64,000 bases of DNA from Bryobacterales bacterium. GTDB lineage: Bacteria > Acidobacteriota > Terriglobia > Bryobacterales > Bryobacteraceae. The position numbers were made by a program, and so were the translations under genes. The stretch is taken from assembly GCA_003163855.1 (NCBI GenBank), contig PLRJ01000159.1, positions 107,255 to 171,254 of the forward strand, given 5' to 3'. This document shows, piece after piece, positions 55,201-63,809 of this stretch (positions within the stretch are counted from its first letter, which is position 1; each line of letters begins with the position of its first letter). The notes beneath the pieces were generated by a model. It did no database searches. It was not told the DNA's origin and saw nothing but the letters and a program-made list of their open reading frames with translations.

Positions 55201-55711
55201 CCCCGGCTTCAACCTGTTCGATTCCGTTCCCAACCTGATTCGGGTACCGCTGCTTTATAGCTACGTAGCCCGTAACTATGTTCCTCTTACTACTGTCCGC
55301 GGGCTGGCCGTGTTGCGCCGTCTGCATAGCGGCGAACTGCCCGACGTAGATTTCTGGCGTCAGCAACTAGGCACTGTCCTGGATATGGCATATGTGCCAA
55401 GTTTGTCCGAGTTCGTATTTGCTTCTCCAATCGCAACGGGCGAAGCGTCGTCTCCGCTGACAGCTATAATCGACATTCCGTCGCCGGTGCAGGGCAACAG
55501 GCGTCAGTTCACGCTAGAGATCGGCGGAAAACCTTTTGAGATCGATTTCGCCGAACGAGCAACCATTCGAAGCTACTACATCCGGCTTGACCGGCTAGCC
55601 GTTGTACAGGCGGCCGAATCCGCTGGCATGAAGATTGAGGCGCCGGCAGCGGAAGGCAACATGACTATTCGTCTGCGCCATCTGCAGCCGGCCGAAGATA
55701 GTCTATTTTGA
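52262..55711 (+). CDS. GT-C-like multi-pass membrane protein with duplicated luminal module
   Basis: 1149 residues. After one helix (about 22-42) come two copies of a beta module, about 49-165 and 258-373 (TLVVEAFISEGKSLKASYNERW and TLLVDANISKGSVFRAYYNNQW, each ending YM.STV), each followed by membrane helices. The core (about 500-880) has many helices and the loop HSSDFDTQNVVSW and LVPMRDYWFPYSGLY, the acidic D-and-PY pattern of GT39/GT-C transferases that use polyprenyl-phosphate sugars. A soluble C-terminal domain follows. It may transfer the lipid-linked sugar made by the opposite operon. A start at 52307 is possible. Confidence 0.75.
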   Translation: MQDQQDLQDSKIRQRMKFSPGSVSLLVCGAIAVLAAVAFLAIPKAEHKPTLVVEAFISEGKSLKASYNERWTQQYVDAVRPNEWFSYRFPAPPKITSLRLDPSDSAGAHIEIIGINFIDSHGTEHKLATEKMTGWLKSGLNVQFNAPEQILEISATDKSPYMFSTVNPADLTAIESQLVKERMDWRTLLSGVFWGSLLCMLLQIPAAGERLKWRLGRLQLPVFQQTSELRTGAVIVALALGAVCGWRLHRSLERQDTTLLVDANISKGSVFRAYYNNQWSEPEVMAVVPNQWHVYAFHVPHEISSLRFDPSEQSGTHVVFRSVVLKSGGQTIPIKLSDLSKWIGDGLNASYDAASDTEQIEIVKTAAYMMSTVQVTWTESGFGLGSLRLNETTLLVCCFAGVLIFCLCWLSPGNWRIGAASAISLLLGIVLARAAALFVLAQHGSPTPAIHSVGIATYTDFSKSLELWAMAVADITGAVLGAAAGMILGKHMSSGEHSNDQSKNAWNWTLVACCLGVFCLVSFPDLSAICKSIGTVLHSSDFDTQNVVSWQYFAWKGLVPMRDYWFPYSGLYNKMAPVRMDLLRDYLHTSLIFTVLFTCLYTVFEYRWRWLTLCMVLYITFEHDGVLWPTASWRYLLSLSVVLLWAVALRNKKHWLFVLSGLWACYAVAQEISQAVYAVVPVLVLACYAVVVERAYAAWVRRFILAGGAFAASMAVYLVLLYKDSQISEWWTFVTTISQVTQFAALPRNLAAWFSPPVNTDTILILANLVLLGGGSFLAFGRQTRRSVVTCLPLAVGVLSAFITQKEVLRQGITRQFLAIPLLGVVLLVFEGRPARMPLRASVWAALAAGFLVTAFSIASGTWANFIHSSEQKLAHETTNISYAVGHQQEWNQAEARYFAPASFDLQGVPGDKLRDELNNAVKWQPNDKVFVLGDEPFLYIVLNRKAPFYIDFYDESILGRQENTTEWLKRNDPQYVLWDPGFNLFDSVPNLIRVPLLYSYVARNYVPLTTVRGLAVLRRLHSGELPDVDFWRQQLGTVLDMAYVPSLSEFVFASPIATGEASSPLTAIIDIPSPVQGNRRQFTLEIGGKPFEIDFAERATIRSYYIRLDRLAVVQAAESAGMKIEAPAAEGNMTIRLRHLQPAEDSLF

Positions 55712-55865
55712 ACATTTGAACCGCGATTTGTCCGGGTGAGAAGACAGGTAAGACCTCCGAACCAACCTAAAGGCAGGCCATGTCAGGCCGATATGGTAAT
55801 CGACGCAGAAGATAGTTTGCTTTGCAAGCCTTGGACTGTTTTCGAGACCTGTTCAGAGAGCGAAC

Positions 55866-58800
55866 TTGTTTTTGACTCGCGAAACTCAAACCCCATGTCT
55901 TTTGAGGAACGCGCGCAAAAAGAGCACGCCAAGGCCGCTTTTACTGGTGGCTTTCTCGTCTTTTTGGCTGCAAGGCCTTGTGCCCTTTACGTTTCGGTCT
56001 CTGCTCACCTTGGCGGTTTCGCTTTGCGGCGTTAATGCTGCAAGGGCAGCGGCCACCACCCCATCACAAGTAATTGGTTTCGGTTCAACTGCCGTGAACG
56101 GCGTTGGTGTAGTAACGAACGTGGCGTTCACCTTGTCAGGGCTTACAGCGGCCCCGGCGGTATCCTTGGCGGGCGTTGATTTCTCGGCGGCTGCCCTCAC
56201 GTGCAACGCCGGTTTTACTAGTTGCAGTTCAAACGTGACGTTTCTTCCTCTCAGCGCAGGTTTGCGCGAAGACGCCCTAGTGCTAAAGAACTCGAGCGGG
56301 GTGGTGCTCGCAGCCGCGTATCTTTATGGAACAGGAACCGGACCCCTGGCGCGCCTTATGCCTGCCCGTATCAAGACCTCGGCCGGAAACGGAGCCTGGG
56401 CCTACGTGGATTCAACAACTTCAACAAGTGCCAGCTTTCGCAATCCGCAAGGTTTGGCAGCGGACGCTTTAAGCAATATTTACGTTGCCGATTCGGTGAA
56501 TCAGGTAGTCCGGAAGATTGCCGCAAGCAATGGCGCTGTCTCAACGGTGGTTGGAAATGGCACTGCAGCTCGAACGGGCGACGGTGGTGCGGCGTTGAGC
56601 GCCAGCCTGAATACCCCGACAGGCATTGCTGTCGACTCAGCGGGAAACCTGTTTATCGCCGACCAGGGCAACTCGGTTGTCAGGCGCGTAGACGCTATCA
56701 GCGGGATTATTACCACGGCCGCTGGCGGCGGGACCACCGCGACGGGCACGGATGGTTATGGAGACGGATTGCCGGCTGGCGGCGCTATCCTCTCGGGCTG
56801 CGGCAATGTGGCGGTTGACTACGCAGGCAATCTTTTCATCTCCGATTCCTTTCATAACCTGGTGCGGAAAGTCACCGCCGCCACCGGCATTATCAGCGTG
56901 GTAGCCGGCGGCGGCTCGGCTGCGGGCACCGACGGGTATGGCGATGGGCTTGCCGCTACTTCGGCCAGCCTCGCCAATCCAACCGGGATTACAGTTGATG
57001 CCTCTGGCAACGTATATATTTCCGACAGCGGCCACAGTATGGTTCGGCTGGTGAGCGCGAGCAGCGGCATCATTACCGCTTTTGCCGGAACTGGAAGCTA
57101 TGCTTATCAGGGCGACGGATCGGCTGCGAATGCGGCTTCTTTAGGCTCCCCTGCCGGTTTACGTCTGGATGCGGCAGGCAACCTCTATGTCGCCGACTTT
57201 GCCTTTAACGTCGTTCGCGTTGTTAATGCTTCCACTGGCATAATCTCGACGCTGGCCGGCAACGGAACTGCCGGCTACTCAGGCGATAACGGCATGGCGA
57301 CCATGGCTTCCCTCAATAATCCAAGCGATTTGGTGTTTGATGGATCAGGTAATCTGCTAATCTGCGATTACTCCAACAACGTTGTCCGGCAGGTCTCCTT
57401 TTCCCCGCCTACGCTTACTTTCCCGGGCACAAACATCGCCGTAACCAGCCCGCTTTCCACTTTGACGCTGGCCAACTTCGGTAATGCCGCTTTGAACGTT
57501 GCCTCCATTACGGTCAGCGCCGCCTTTGCCCAGAAGCCATCGGGTGGGACAGACTGCGCTGCCTCCACGGTCTTGGCAAGCGGCGCATCGTGCCAGATAG
57601 CCATTGCGTTCATTCCAACGGTGGCCGGCGCCATTACCGGCACGCTGACACTCGGCGATAACAGCCTGAATCATTCCTCCGCGACGCAGGCGGTGAGCCT
57701 GGCGGGAACCGGCGTCAGCGGAACACCCGCTGCCAACTTGAATCCAACCAGCCTCACCTTCGCGAGCCAAACTGTCGGCACATCCAGTGCGCCCCAAACA
57801 GTGACGCTTAGCAATTCGGGAACGGCGGCCTTAAATATCTCAAATCTGTCGCTTGGCGGCAGCAATGCAAGCGATTTCCTCTTCACTACAACCTGCCAAT
57901 CCGTGCTGGCCACATCGGCAAGCTGCACAATCACAGTCACCTTCAAGCCGATGCTCTCAGGAACGCGGACGGCTTCCATCTCCGTCTTGGACACAGCGCT
58001 GTCATCTCCGCAAACGCTAACGCTCACCGGCACCGGCGTGGGGGGCGCTACGCCCTCGCTAAACGTCGCGCAACTGCAATTCGGCTCGCAGGTGCTATCC
58101 ACCGCGGCGGCGGGACAGACGGTGACGCTCTCTAATAGCGGAACCTCTACGCTAAGCATTTATGGCGTAGCTCTATCGGGGGTGAATGCCGCGGACTTCT
58201 GGCTAATGGCCACCACATGCGGCACCACTCTTGCCGCTTCCGCTTCCTGCACTATTACGGTGCAGTTCCTGCCTCTCGCCATTGGAACTCGCAGCGCGGC
58301 CCTGCTGGTCAGCAATTCATCTGGCAATGCCTCGCTTAGTGCGGCTTTGACTGGCATTGGCATCATGCCAGCCTTGAGCGTTTCACCAGCCACCCCCACC
58401 TTTATGTCCGAGTACGTAGGAGTTTCAGCCAGTCCGGTCTCGATTGTGGTTGCAAACCCGGTGAACTACCCCGTCTCGATAGCCAGCATCGTTCTGTCCG
58501 GAACAAACGTCGGCGACTTCACCCTCTCGTCGAACTCCTGCTCAGCAACTCTCACTGCTAATTCCTGCACGCTAGGCATCACCTTTACGCCCCAGGCAAC
58601 GGGGGCGAGAACCGCAACCTTGACAATAACGAACAACGGAAGCACACCCGCCTTAACCGTTCCACTATCCGCTGCTGGCATCATTCCGGCTGCGCCCGGC
58701 TTGCTGTACTACCTGGCCAGCGACTTCACTATCCACGAAGTTTGGAACGGAGGCACTCGCTGGTACGACGCGAATCTGATGTCATCCTCCCAGTCGGGCA

Positions 58801-59921
58801 ACTCCATTTCTCCTGGGACCAAAGTAACAACGAATGGCAACGGCACTATTTACTACGTTGCCTCAGATCAGACTATCCATCAGATGTGGTGGGGCGGCAC
58901 TAAAATGTTGGACGCCAATTTGATGGCCTCGTCCGAAAGCGGCAACACGGTTCAGCCAGGAACTAGCCTGACGGTTGACAGCAGCGGCGAAATCTACTAC
59001 GTGGCGCAAGATCAGACCATTCACGCCATGTGGTGGGGCGGCACGAAAATGTTGGATGCCAATCTGATGGCCTCATCACAATCGGGTTCCATTGTTGAAG
59101 CTGCCACTGGGATGCTGCTTGACCAGAACGAAAACATCTTCTACGTTGCATCCGATCAAACCATCCACCAGATGTGGTGGGGTGGTACCAAAATGCTGGA
59201 CGTAAATCTGATGGCATCCTCGCAATCGGGTAACACGGTGGAGAGCGGCGTGGGAATTGTAAATGACAACAGCGGCAATATGTTTTATATCTCGACCGAC
59301 CGTCGCATCCACCAGATGTGGTGGGGCGGTACCAAGTACATGGACGCCAACCTCATGGCGTCATCACAGTCAGGATTGCAGGTCTCGCCCGGCACAGAAT
59401 GTGTCACCGATAACAATGGGAATATTTATTACGTGGCTTCAAATCAGACGGTTCATAAAATGTGGTGGGGCGGCACCCAATTCCTGGATTTGGATATGAC
59501 CGCGTCGTCTCAATCAGGAGTGTTGGTCGAGCCTGGAACGGCCATAACGCTGGATAGCACCACTAATATCTATTACGTTGCTACGGATCAAACTCTGCAC
59601 GCAATGTGGTGGGGCGGAACGCAGGTAATAGACTTGAACCTAATGGCGTCGGCGCAATCCGTAGGCTTAGTGTCCGGAACTTACACGATTCAGGGACAAG
59701 TGACATCCAATTCAGCCGGACTGGCAGGCGTCACGGTTAAGTTAGGCGGCACCAGGAGTTACTCGGCTGTAACTGACTCAAACGGCAACTACTCTTTTTC
59801 AGTGCCCGCCGGAGGCCTCTATACCGTCACCCCGAGCATTGCTGGCCACAGTTTTAGCCCGGCTTCGGTGAAATTTACTGCCATCAGCGCAGCGCAAACG
59901 GCAAATTTCATTGGCTCTTAG
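55866..59921 (+). CDS. Large secreted protein: NHL repeats, ASH domains, 7-blade propeller, carboxypeptidase-regulatory-like end
   Basis: 1351 residues from a TTG, with a signal-like helix (about 25-62). Residues ~70-170 hold an ASH-like opening; ~175-515 about five NHL repeats (DAAGNLYVADFAFNVVRVV); ~520-940 four choice-of-anchor/ASH domains (TVTLSNSGTAALNISNLSLGG). Residues ~945-1265 hold seven 48-residue repeats of the form IYYVASDQTIHQMWWGGTK. A C-terminal beta domain (YTIQGQVTSNSAGLAGVTVKLGG) resembles carboxypeptidase-regulatory-like domains. The blade repeats recall fucolectin or tectonin propellers, so glycan binding is a reasonable guess. It lies inside the polysaccharide locus between two glycosyltransferase genes. 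Confidence 0.85.
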   Translation: MFLTRETQTPCLLRNARKKSTPRPLLLVAFSSFWLQGLVPFTFRSLLTLAVSLCGVNAARAAATTPSQVIGFGSTAVNGVGVVTNVAFTLSGLTAAPAVSLAGVDFSAAALTCNAGFTSCSSNVTFLPLSAGLREDALVLKNSSGVVLAAAYLYGTGTGPLARLMPARIKTSAGNGAWAYVDSTTSTSASFRNPQGLAADALSNIYVADSVNQVVRKIAASNGAVSTVVGNGTAARTGDGGAALSASLNTPTGIAVDSAGNLFIADQGNSVVRRVDAISGIITTAAGGGTTATGTDGYGDGLPAGGAILSGCGNVAVDYAGNLFISDSFHNLVRKVTAATGIISVVAGGGSAAGTDGYGDGLAATSASLANPTGITVDASGNVYISDSGHSMVRLVSASSGIITAFAGTGSYAYQGDGSAANAASLGSPAGLRLDAAGNLYVADFAFNVVRVVNASTGIISTLAGNGTAGYSGDNGMATMASLNNPSDLVFDGSGNLLICDYSNNVVRQVSFSPPTLTFPGTNIAVTSPLSTLTLANFGNAALNVASITVSAAFAQKPSGGTDCAASTVLASGASCQIAIAFIPTVAGAITGTLTLGDNSLNHSSATQAVSLAGTGVSGTPAANLNPTSLTFASQTVGTSSAPQTVTLSNSGTAALNISNLSLGGSNASDFLFTTTCQSVLATSASCTITVTFKPMLSGTRTASISVLDTALSSPQTLTLTGTGVGGATPSLNVAQLQFGSQVLSTAAAGQTVTLSNSGTSTLSIYGVALSGVNAADFWLMATTCGTTLAASASCTITVQFLPLAIGTRSAALLVSNSSGNASLSAALTGIGIMPALSVSPATPTFMSEYVGVSASPVSIVVANPVNYPVSIASIVLSGTNVGDFTLSSNSCSATLTANSCTLGITFTPQATGARTATLTITNNGSTPALTVPLSAAGIIPAAPGLLYYLASDFTIHEVWNGGTRWYDANLMSSSQSGNSISPGTKVTTNGNGTIYYVASDQTIHQMWWGGTKMLDANLMASSESGNTVQPGTSLTVDSSGEIYYVAQDQTIHAMWWGGTKMLDANLMASSQSGSIVEAATGMLLDQNENIFYVASDQTIHQMWWGGTKMLDVNLMASSQSGNTVESGVGIVNDNSGNMFYISTDRRIHQMWWGGTKYMDANLMASSQSGLQVSPGTECVTDNNGNIYYVASNQTVHKMWWGGTQFLDLDMTASSQSGVLVEPGTAITLDSTTNIYYVATDQTLHAMWWGGTQVIDLNLMASAQSVGLVSGTYTIQGQVTSNSAGLAGVTVKLGGTRSYSAVTDSNGNYSFSVPAGGLYTVTPSIAGHSFSPASVKFTAISAAQTANFIGS
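58704..59670 (+). repeat. Seven in-phase 144-bp coding repeats
   Basis: The repeat unit begins at 58704, 58848, 58992, 59136, 59280, 59424 and 59568, exactly 144 bases (48 codons) apart with no insertion or deletion. The most conserved DNA is around ATGTGGTGGGGCGG, coding for MWWGGT. The first and last copies are the most divergent. This regularity fits a closed propeller built by recent internal duplication. Confidence 0.92.
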
Positions 59922-60053
59922 TCCGCCCGGCCAGCAAGCTCTCTCCACAGTAATTGCGCGCGCAAGTAAACTTATCAGATACTGTATAGGTCTAACAGCG
60001 GTAAGCCCGAAACGGGGCAGGGCGGTTTGTAATCGAACGGGAATCTGTATCAA

Positions 60054-62009
60054 GTGTTTCACGAAAAAGGAATTAGTTTTGCTCTGGACACTCCTGAACC
60101 TGTGCCGCTTAACAGCCGGGAATACTATCTGAAAGGCTGGTGCGTCGCCGGGAGTTCTGTCGACCAATTGGGCCTTGCCGTTGTTATTGACGGAGTGGAA
60201 CAGCCCGCCTTCTTTGGTTTACCGAGGCATGATGTCGCCCAGCATTTCACGAACCCCGCTTTGACCCGCTGCGGATTCGTCGCGAGATTTCGGCTTGAAA
60301 CTGCGTCTGCGCCAATCACCCTGGTGGCGATTCTGCATGGCATACGGATTCCCCTTGCCGGGCTCATGGCGGTTCCAGCGCAGGAGATAACTGAACAATT
60401 GAAGGTTACTAACTACCAGCAGTGGCTGGCGGTGAAAGAACCAGAACTTTTTTGGAAAGAAGAAGAGATTGCGCGCAGACTGGCTGCGCTCGACTATCAG
60501 CCTCTGGTTTCCATCATCCTTCCCACCTACAACACGCCCAATTATTTTCTTGTCAGGTGTCTGGAATCCGTTAGCGGGCAACACTATAAAAACTGGGAAC
60601 TGTGTGCGGCTGACGACAAATCTTCCGATCCGGAAGTGCTGGAGACAGTGCATAGATTTGCTGCCGCCGACAACCGGATAAAGGTCTTGCAGTCCGAAAA
60701 ACAGGGCGGCATATCGACCGCTTCCAATATCGCGCTTGCCGCCGCCGGAGGGGATTTTGTCGTTCTGCTCGATCACGATGATGAACTTCATCCATTCGCC
60801 CTGCTGGAAATGGTGCGGGCATTCAATGAGAGCCCACAGTCCCATTTCTTCTTCTCTGATGAAGACAAAATCAATGAATTTGGTGTCCGCAGCCATCCTT
60901 CTTTTAAGCCGGACTTCGACGCCAACACTTTTCTATCGCAGAACTATTTAGGTCATCTGATCGCGCTCAGGCGGAACCTGGTTACTGACATCGGAGGATT
61001 TCGAAGCTGTTGCGATGGCGCGCAGGATTGGGATCTATTGCTAAGAGCTAGCGAAGCAATTGATCCAGCCTCCATCCGGCATGTTCGCAAGCCTCTGTAT
61101 CATTGGCGCATGCACGACAACTCCACCGCGTCGAATCTCGATTGTAAGCCCTATGTGGCAAAAGCCTGGGGGCGAGTTCTGAACGACCACTTGAGTCGAA
61201 CCGGCCAGACGGTGTCCGTCGCGGAGGGCCTTTTTCATGGATCTATGCGCCTTTGTTATCCCGCTCCCCGCGCTTTGGAGCTTGGGGTTTTCTTACGGAC
61301 GGTGGATGGCGCCTTTCAATCGGCGTTTGTCAAGATGAATGCCGGTCAAAGGGCCCTGCATGTCTATCAACTATCGGGCTGTGCTGTAAGCAGGGTCCCC
61401 AAGGATTATTTGAACGGCAATGTGTCCGCTGTGAACCCCGCTCCATGCAGTCTGACGGAGTTGAAAGGCGATGTTTTCGTTTTCTTCAATGGCACACTTG
61501 AAGCATTGAACCACCAATTTTTTGAAGAACTTGTTTCCCAAAGCGTGCGCAAGGACTGCGGCTTAGTGACCGGTATCGCGGTTGATAGCGATAGCAACAT
61601 CATTTCCACCGGACTTGTACGGTCGAAAGACAACGATTTAATCGACCCATGTCTAGGTGTGAAAATGCCAAACCATGGTTATCTCGGGCAAGCTTCTTTG
61701 GTGCGCTGCGTAGATGCGTGTCCGGAGACCTTTTTTGCCGTTCGGCGGGAGCATCTTGAGGCTGTTGGAGGCTTGGGAATCATCTCGTCCTCGGAGATTC
61801 GCCACTTGGCCATTACCCTGACCCAGTATATGAAAGACCATGGACTGTCCATTATCTTTACCCCTTATGCAGTTGCCTCCTTTTCCGGGGATCAAGAGCC
61901 GGCCAGAGAACGTACCGCCCAGTCGACAGCCTTCGAAACGCGGCGAGTTAATCCTCAGGTGCTGAGCTTTATGAACTCTGATCAGGTGTTGAAAGGGTAT
62001 GCCTGCTAG
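60054..62009 (+). CDS. GT2 glycosyltransferase with N-terminal accessory module
   Basis: 651 residues from a GTG. Residues 15-100 are the accessory module (LKGWCVAGSS, RHDVAQHF, CGFVARF). A GT-A domain starts near 148 with PLVSIILPTYNTPNYFLVRCLESV and CAADDKSSD, and the metal-binding DHDDELHPF near 243; FFFSDEDKINEFG and NYLGHLIALRRN also belong to the O-antigen/rhamnosyl type GT2 group. The last 250 residues are poorly conserved. It probably adds a sugar during assembly of the surface glycan in the cytoplasm. The upstream 132 bases hold no gene. Confidence 0.88.
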   Translation: MFHEKGISFALDTPEPVPLNSREYYLKGWCVAGSSVDQLGLAVVIDGVEQPAFFGLPRHDVAQHFTNPALTRCGFVARFRLETASAPITLVAILHGIRIPLAGLMAVPAQEITEQLKVTNYQQWLAVKEPELFWKEEEIARRLAALDYQPLVSIILPTYNTPNYFLVRCLESVSGQHYKNWELCAADDKSSDPEVLETVHRFAAADNRIKVLQSEKQGGISTASNIALAAAGGDFVVLLDHDDELHPFALLEMVRAFNESPQSHFFFSDEDKINEFGVRSHPSFKPDFDANTFLSQNYLGHLIALRRNLVTDIGGFRSCCDGAQDWDLLLRASEAIDPASIRHVRKPLYHWRMHDNSTASNLDCKPYVAKAWGRVLNDHLSRTGQTVSVAEGLFHGSMRLCYPAPRALELGVFLRTVDGAFQSAFVKMNAGQRALHVYQLSGCAVSRVPKDYLNGNVSAVNPAPCSLTELKGDVFVFFNGTLEALNHQFFEELVSQSVRKDCGLVTGIAVDSDSNIISTGLVRSKDNDLIDPCLGVKMPNHGYLGQASLVRCVDACPETFFAVRREHLEAVGGLGIISSSEIRHLAITLTQYMKDHGLSIIFTPYAVASFSGDQEPARERTAQSTAFETRRVNPQVLSFMNSDQVLKGYAC

Positions 62010-62017
62010 GTCGAAAA

Positions 62018-63643
62018 GTGTCATCTGCCGTTGTCGTCTCCTCATTTAGACCCGATAGTTATTTCTTCAGGTGGATAAGGCAAGCCATTCCGCACTCCCT
62101 TGTGGCGGTTGAGACTTCTGAAAGCCCTGCCAATTCCTTTCTTAACTACTTACTCGAAGAAGGTTGGAGCGCGCAGTTGCTTGAAAGCAACCAGGCGCTC
62201 TGCGCGCATCTTGAAGACAAATGGAAAGAATCGCCGCAAGTAGACTGCATTCGGTTCGATCCGAAATCGCTACAATCGGCGGGTGATGGTCCCAAGTCTC
62301 TTAGCGGCATCTTAGACGACGGCGGCATCCCCAAAGAGTTTGGCCTGCTTATTCTGAACTCGCCAGAGCGGAGATCTGAACATGTCCAAGAACTGAAGAA
62401 ATCAGGTTTTGAACCTCGTTTAATAGCCATAAAAGATGGAAGTGAACTATCCAGTGATAGATGCCCGCTTTACGAGGTTTTAATTGCCGAAGGCTACCGC
62501 TTCGCCGGTACGCAACAGCAGTTCTCACTTTGGGCGCGAACGCAAACTCCAGGCGATTTGGCCGCCGCTGTATCTTTCCAGTTTGCTCCTCCGGTTTGCT
62601 CCGATCTTGCAATGGTGTGCTTCGATGGCGCATCCGGGCAGAACCGTGTTGGTGCCGCCGGTCATCTTGAAGTTGAACTCAGCGGCTGGGCGCTTCTTGA
62701 CACAAGCCAGCCCGTCCCGCCGCAAGTTTACCTGGAGATGACCGATGTTCGAACCGGCCAGACTGAATATGTAACGGGTGCCAGGTTCCCGCGGCTAGAC
62801 GTTTCGCGGCACTTTAACAATCCCGACTTACTCATGTCCGGATTCGAAGCTGTTATCCCAATGCGATCTCTTCATCCGAATGGTATGCGTATTCGGGTCA
62901 TTCAAGGAGATGGCCAGAAGTACTACTCGAGCGCCAGCGAATTAACTATCGACCGCGGCTCCGAAGATTTTGAACTCACAGCTCGGCAAGGTTTGGCGCG
63001 CAAATTCTTGCGCGGAAGCGGTATTGAGATCGGCGCCCTGCAGCGCAAGCTTGAACTGCCCCCAGCCTGCCGAATTCGCTACGTCGATCGAATGCACCTG
63101 GCAGACCTTCTCAATCACTACCCCGAGATGCGCCAGTTCCCGCTTCAGGCGCCTGATCTGGTGGACAATGGCGAGCAGTTATCCACTATCGCCGCAGGCT
63201 CGCTCGACTTTCTCGTGGCTAATCATTTCTTCGAACATAGTGAAAACCCGCTGAGAACGCTGAAGAATTTTCTTCGTGTCTTAAAACCCCACGGCATCCT
63301 TTTCATGGCGGTTCCTGACAAACGGTATACCTTTGACGCGGGCCGTCCAAGCACGAACTTCGACACAATCAGGGCGTCTTACCACTCGGGCGCGCGTTCT
63401 GACCGCGAGCATCTTTACGGCGAATGGGTGGAGTTCGTGGAAATGAATACAGGTCCTGAACGTCAGTCGAGAGTAGCTGCTTTGTTGCAGGAGAACTACA
63501 GCATTCACTTTAATGTTTGGTCCGCCGACGAGCTTCTTTCGTTTCTACTGCAGGCACGCCAGGAGTTCGCTCTTCCTTTCAACATCAGTTCGGTTGTTTG
63601 TTCCGACAACGAGACGATAGTGCTGCTTGAACGGGCATCTTGA
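62018..63643 (+). CDS. Composite protein: degenerate FkbM part, accessory module, SAM methyltransferase
   Basis: 541 residues from a GTG, eight bases after the GT2 gene. Residues ~1-175 end like the second half of FkbM domains (FGLLILNSPERRSEHVQELKKSGF, LYEVLIAEGYRFAGTQQQFSLWAR) but lack the SAM-binding first half. Residues ~214-305 are the accessory module (LSGWALLDTS, RLDVSRHFNNP, SGFEAVI). Residues ~330-541 form a methyltransferase with SGIEIGALQRKL, SLDFLVANHFFEHSENP and LKPHGILFMAVPDK. The substrate is presumably a glycan end. Fusion plus decay of an older FkbM domain is the simplest history. Confidence 0.82.
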   Translation: MSSAVVVSSFRPDSYFFRWIRQAIPHSLVAVETSESPANSFLNYLLEEGWSAQLLESNQALCAHLEDKWKESPQVDCIRFDPKSLQSAGDGPKSLSGILDDGGIPKEFGLLILNSPERRSEHVQELKKSGFEPRLIAIKDGSELSSDRCPLYEVLIAEGYRFAGTQQQFSLWARTQTPGDLAAAVSFQFAPPVCSDLAMVCFDGASGQNRVGAAGHLEVELSGWALLDTSQPVPPQVYLEMTDVRTGQTEYVTGARFPRLDVSRHFNNPDLLMSGFEAVIPMRSLHPNGMRIRVIQGDGQKYYSSASELTIDRGSEDFELTARQGLARKFLRGSGIEIGALQRKLELPPACRIRYVDRMHLADLLNHYPEMRQFPLQAPDLVDNGEQLSTIAAGSLDFLVANHFFEHSENPLRTLKNFLRVLKPHGILFMAVPDKRYTFDAGRPSTNFDTIRASYHSGARSDREHLYGEWVEFVEMNTGPERQSRVAALLQENYSIHFNVWSADELLSFLLQARQEFALPFNISSVVCSDNETIVLLERAS

Positions 63644-63809
63644 TGCCTCTTCGACCGCGGGACTGTGCCACTTGGTAACCTTTGGATGCGGAGCGAAGCG
63701 CCAGGGGCGAGGCTGCGCGCCGCCAGGGAGGAAAGGAATTCGCTTACTCCTTCGGTGGGGCGCTTGACACTGTGCCCGCCTTGTGCATGTTCCTAAATGT
63801 AAGTCTACG

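Noticed and set aside
58704-59670. Regular repeats considered as a CRISPR array
   Set aside because: The 144-bp units are coding, in frame and without spacer/repeat alternation; they encode propeller blades.
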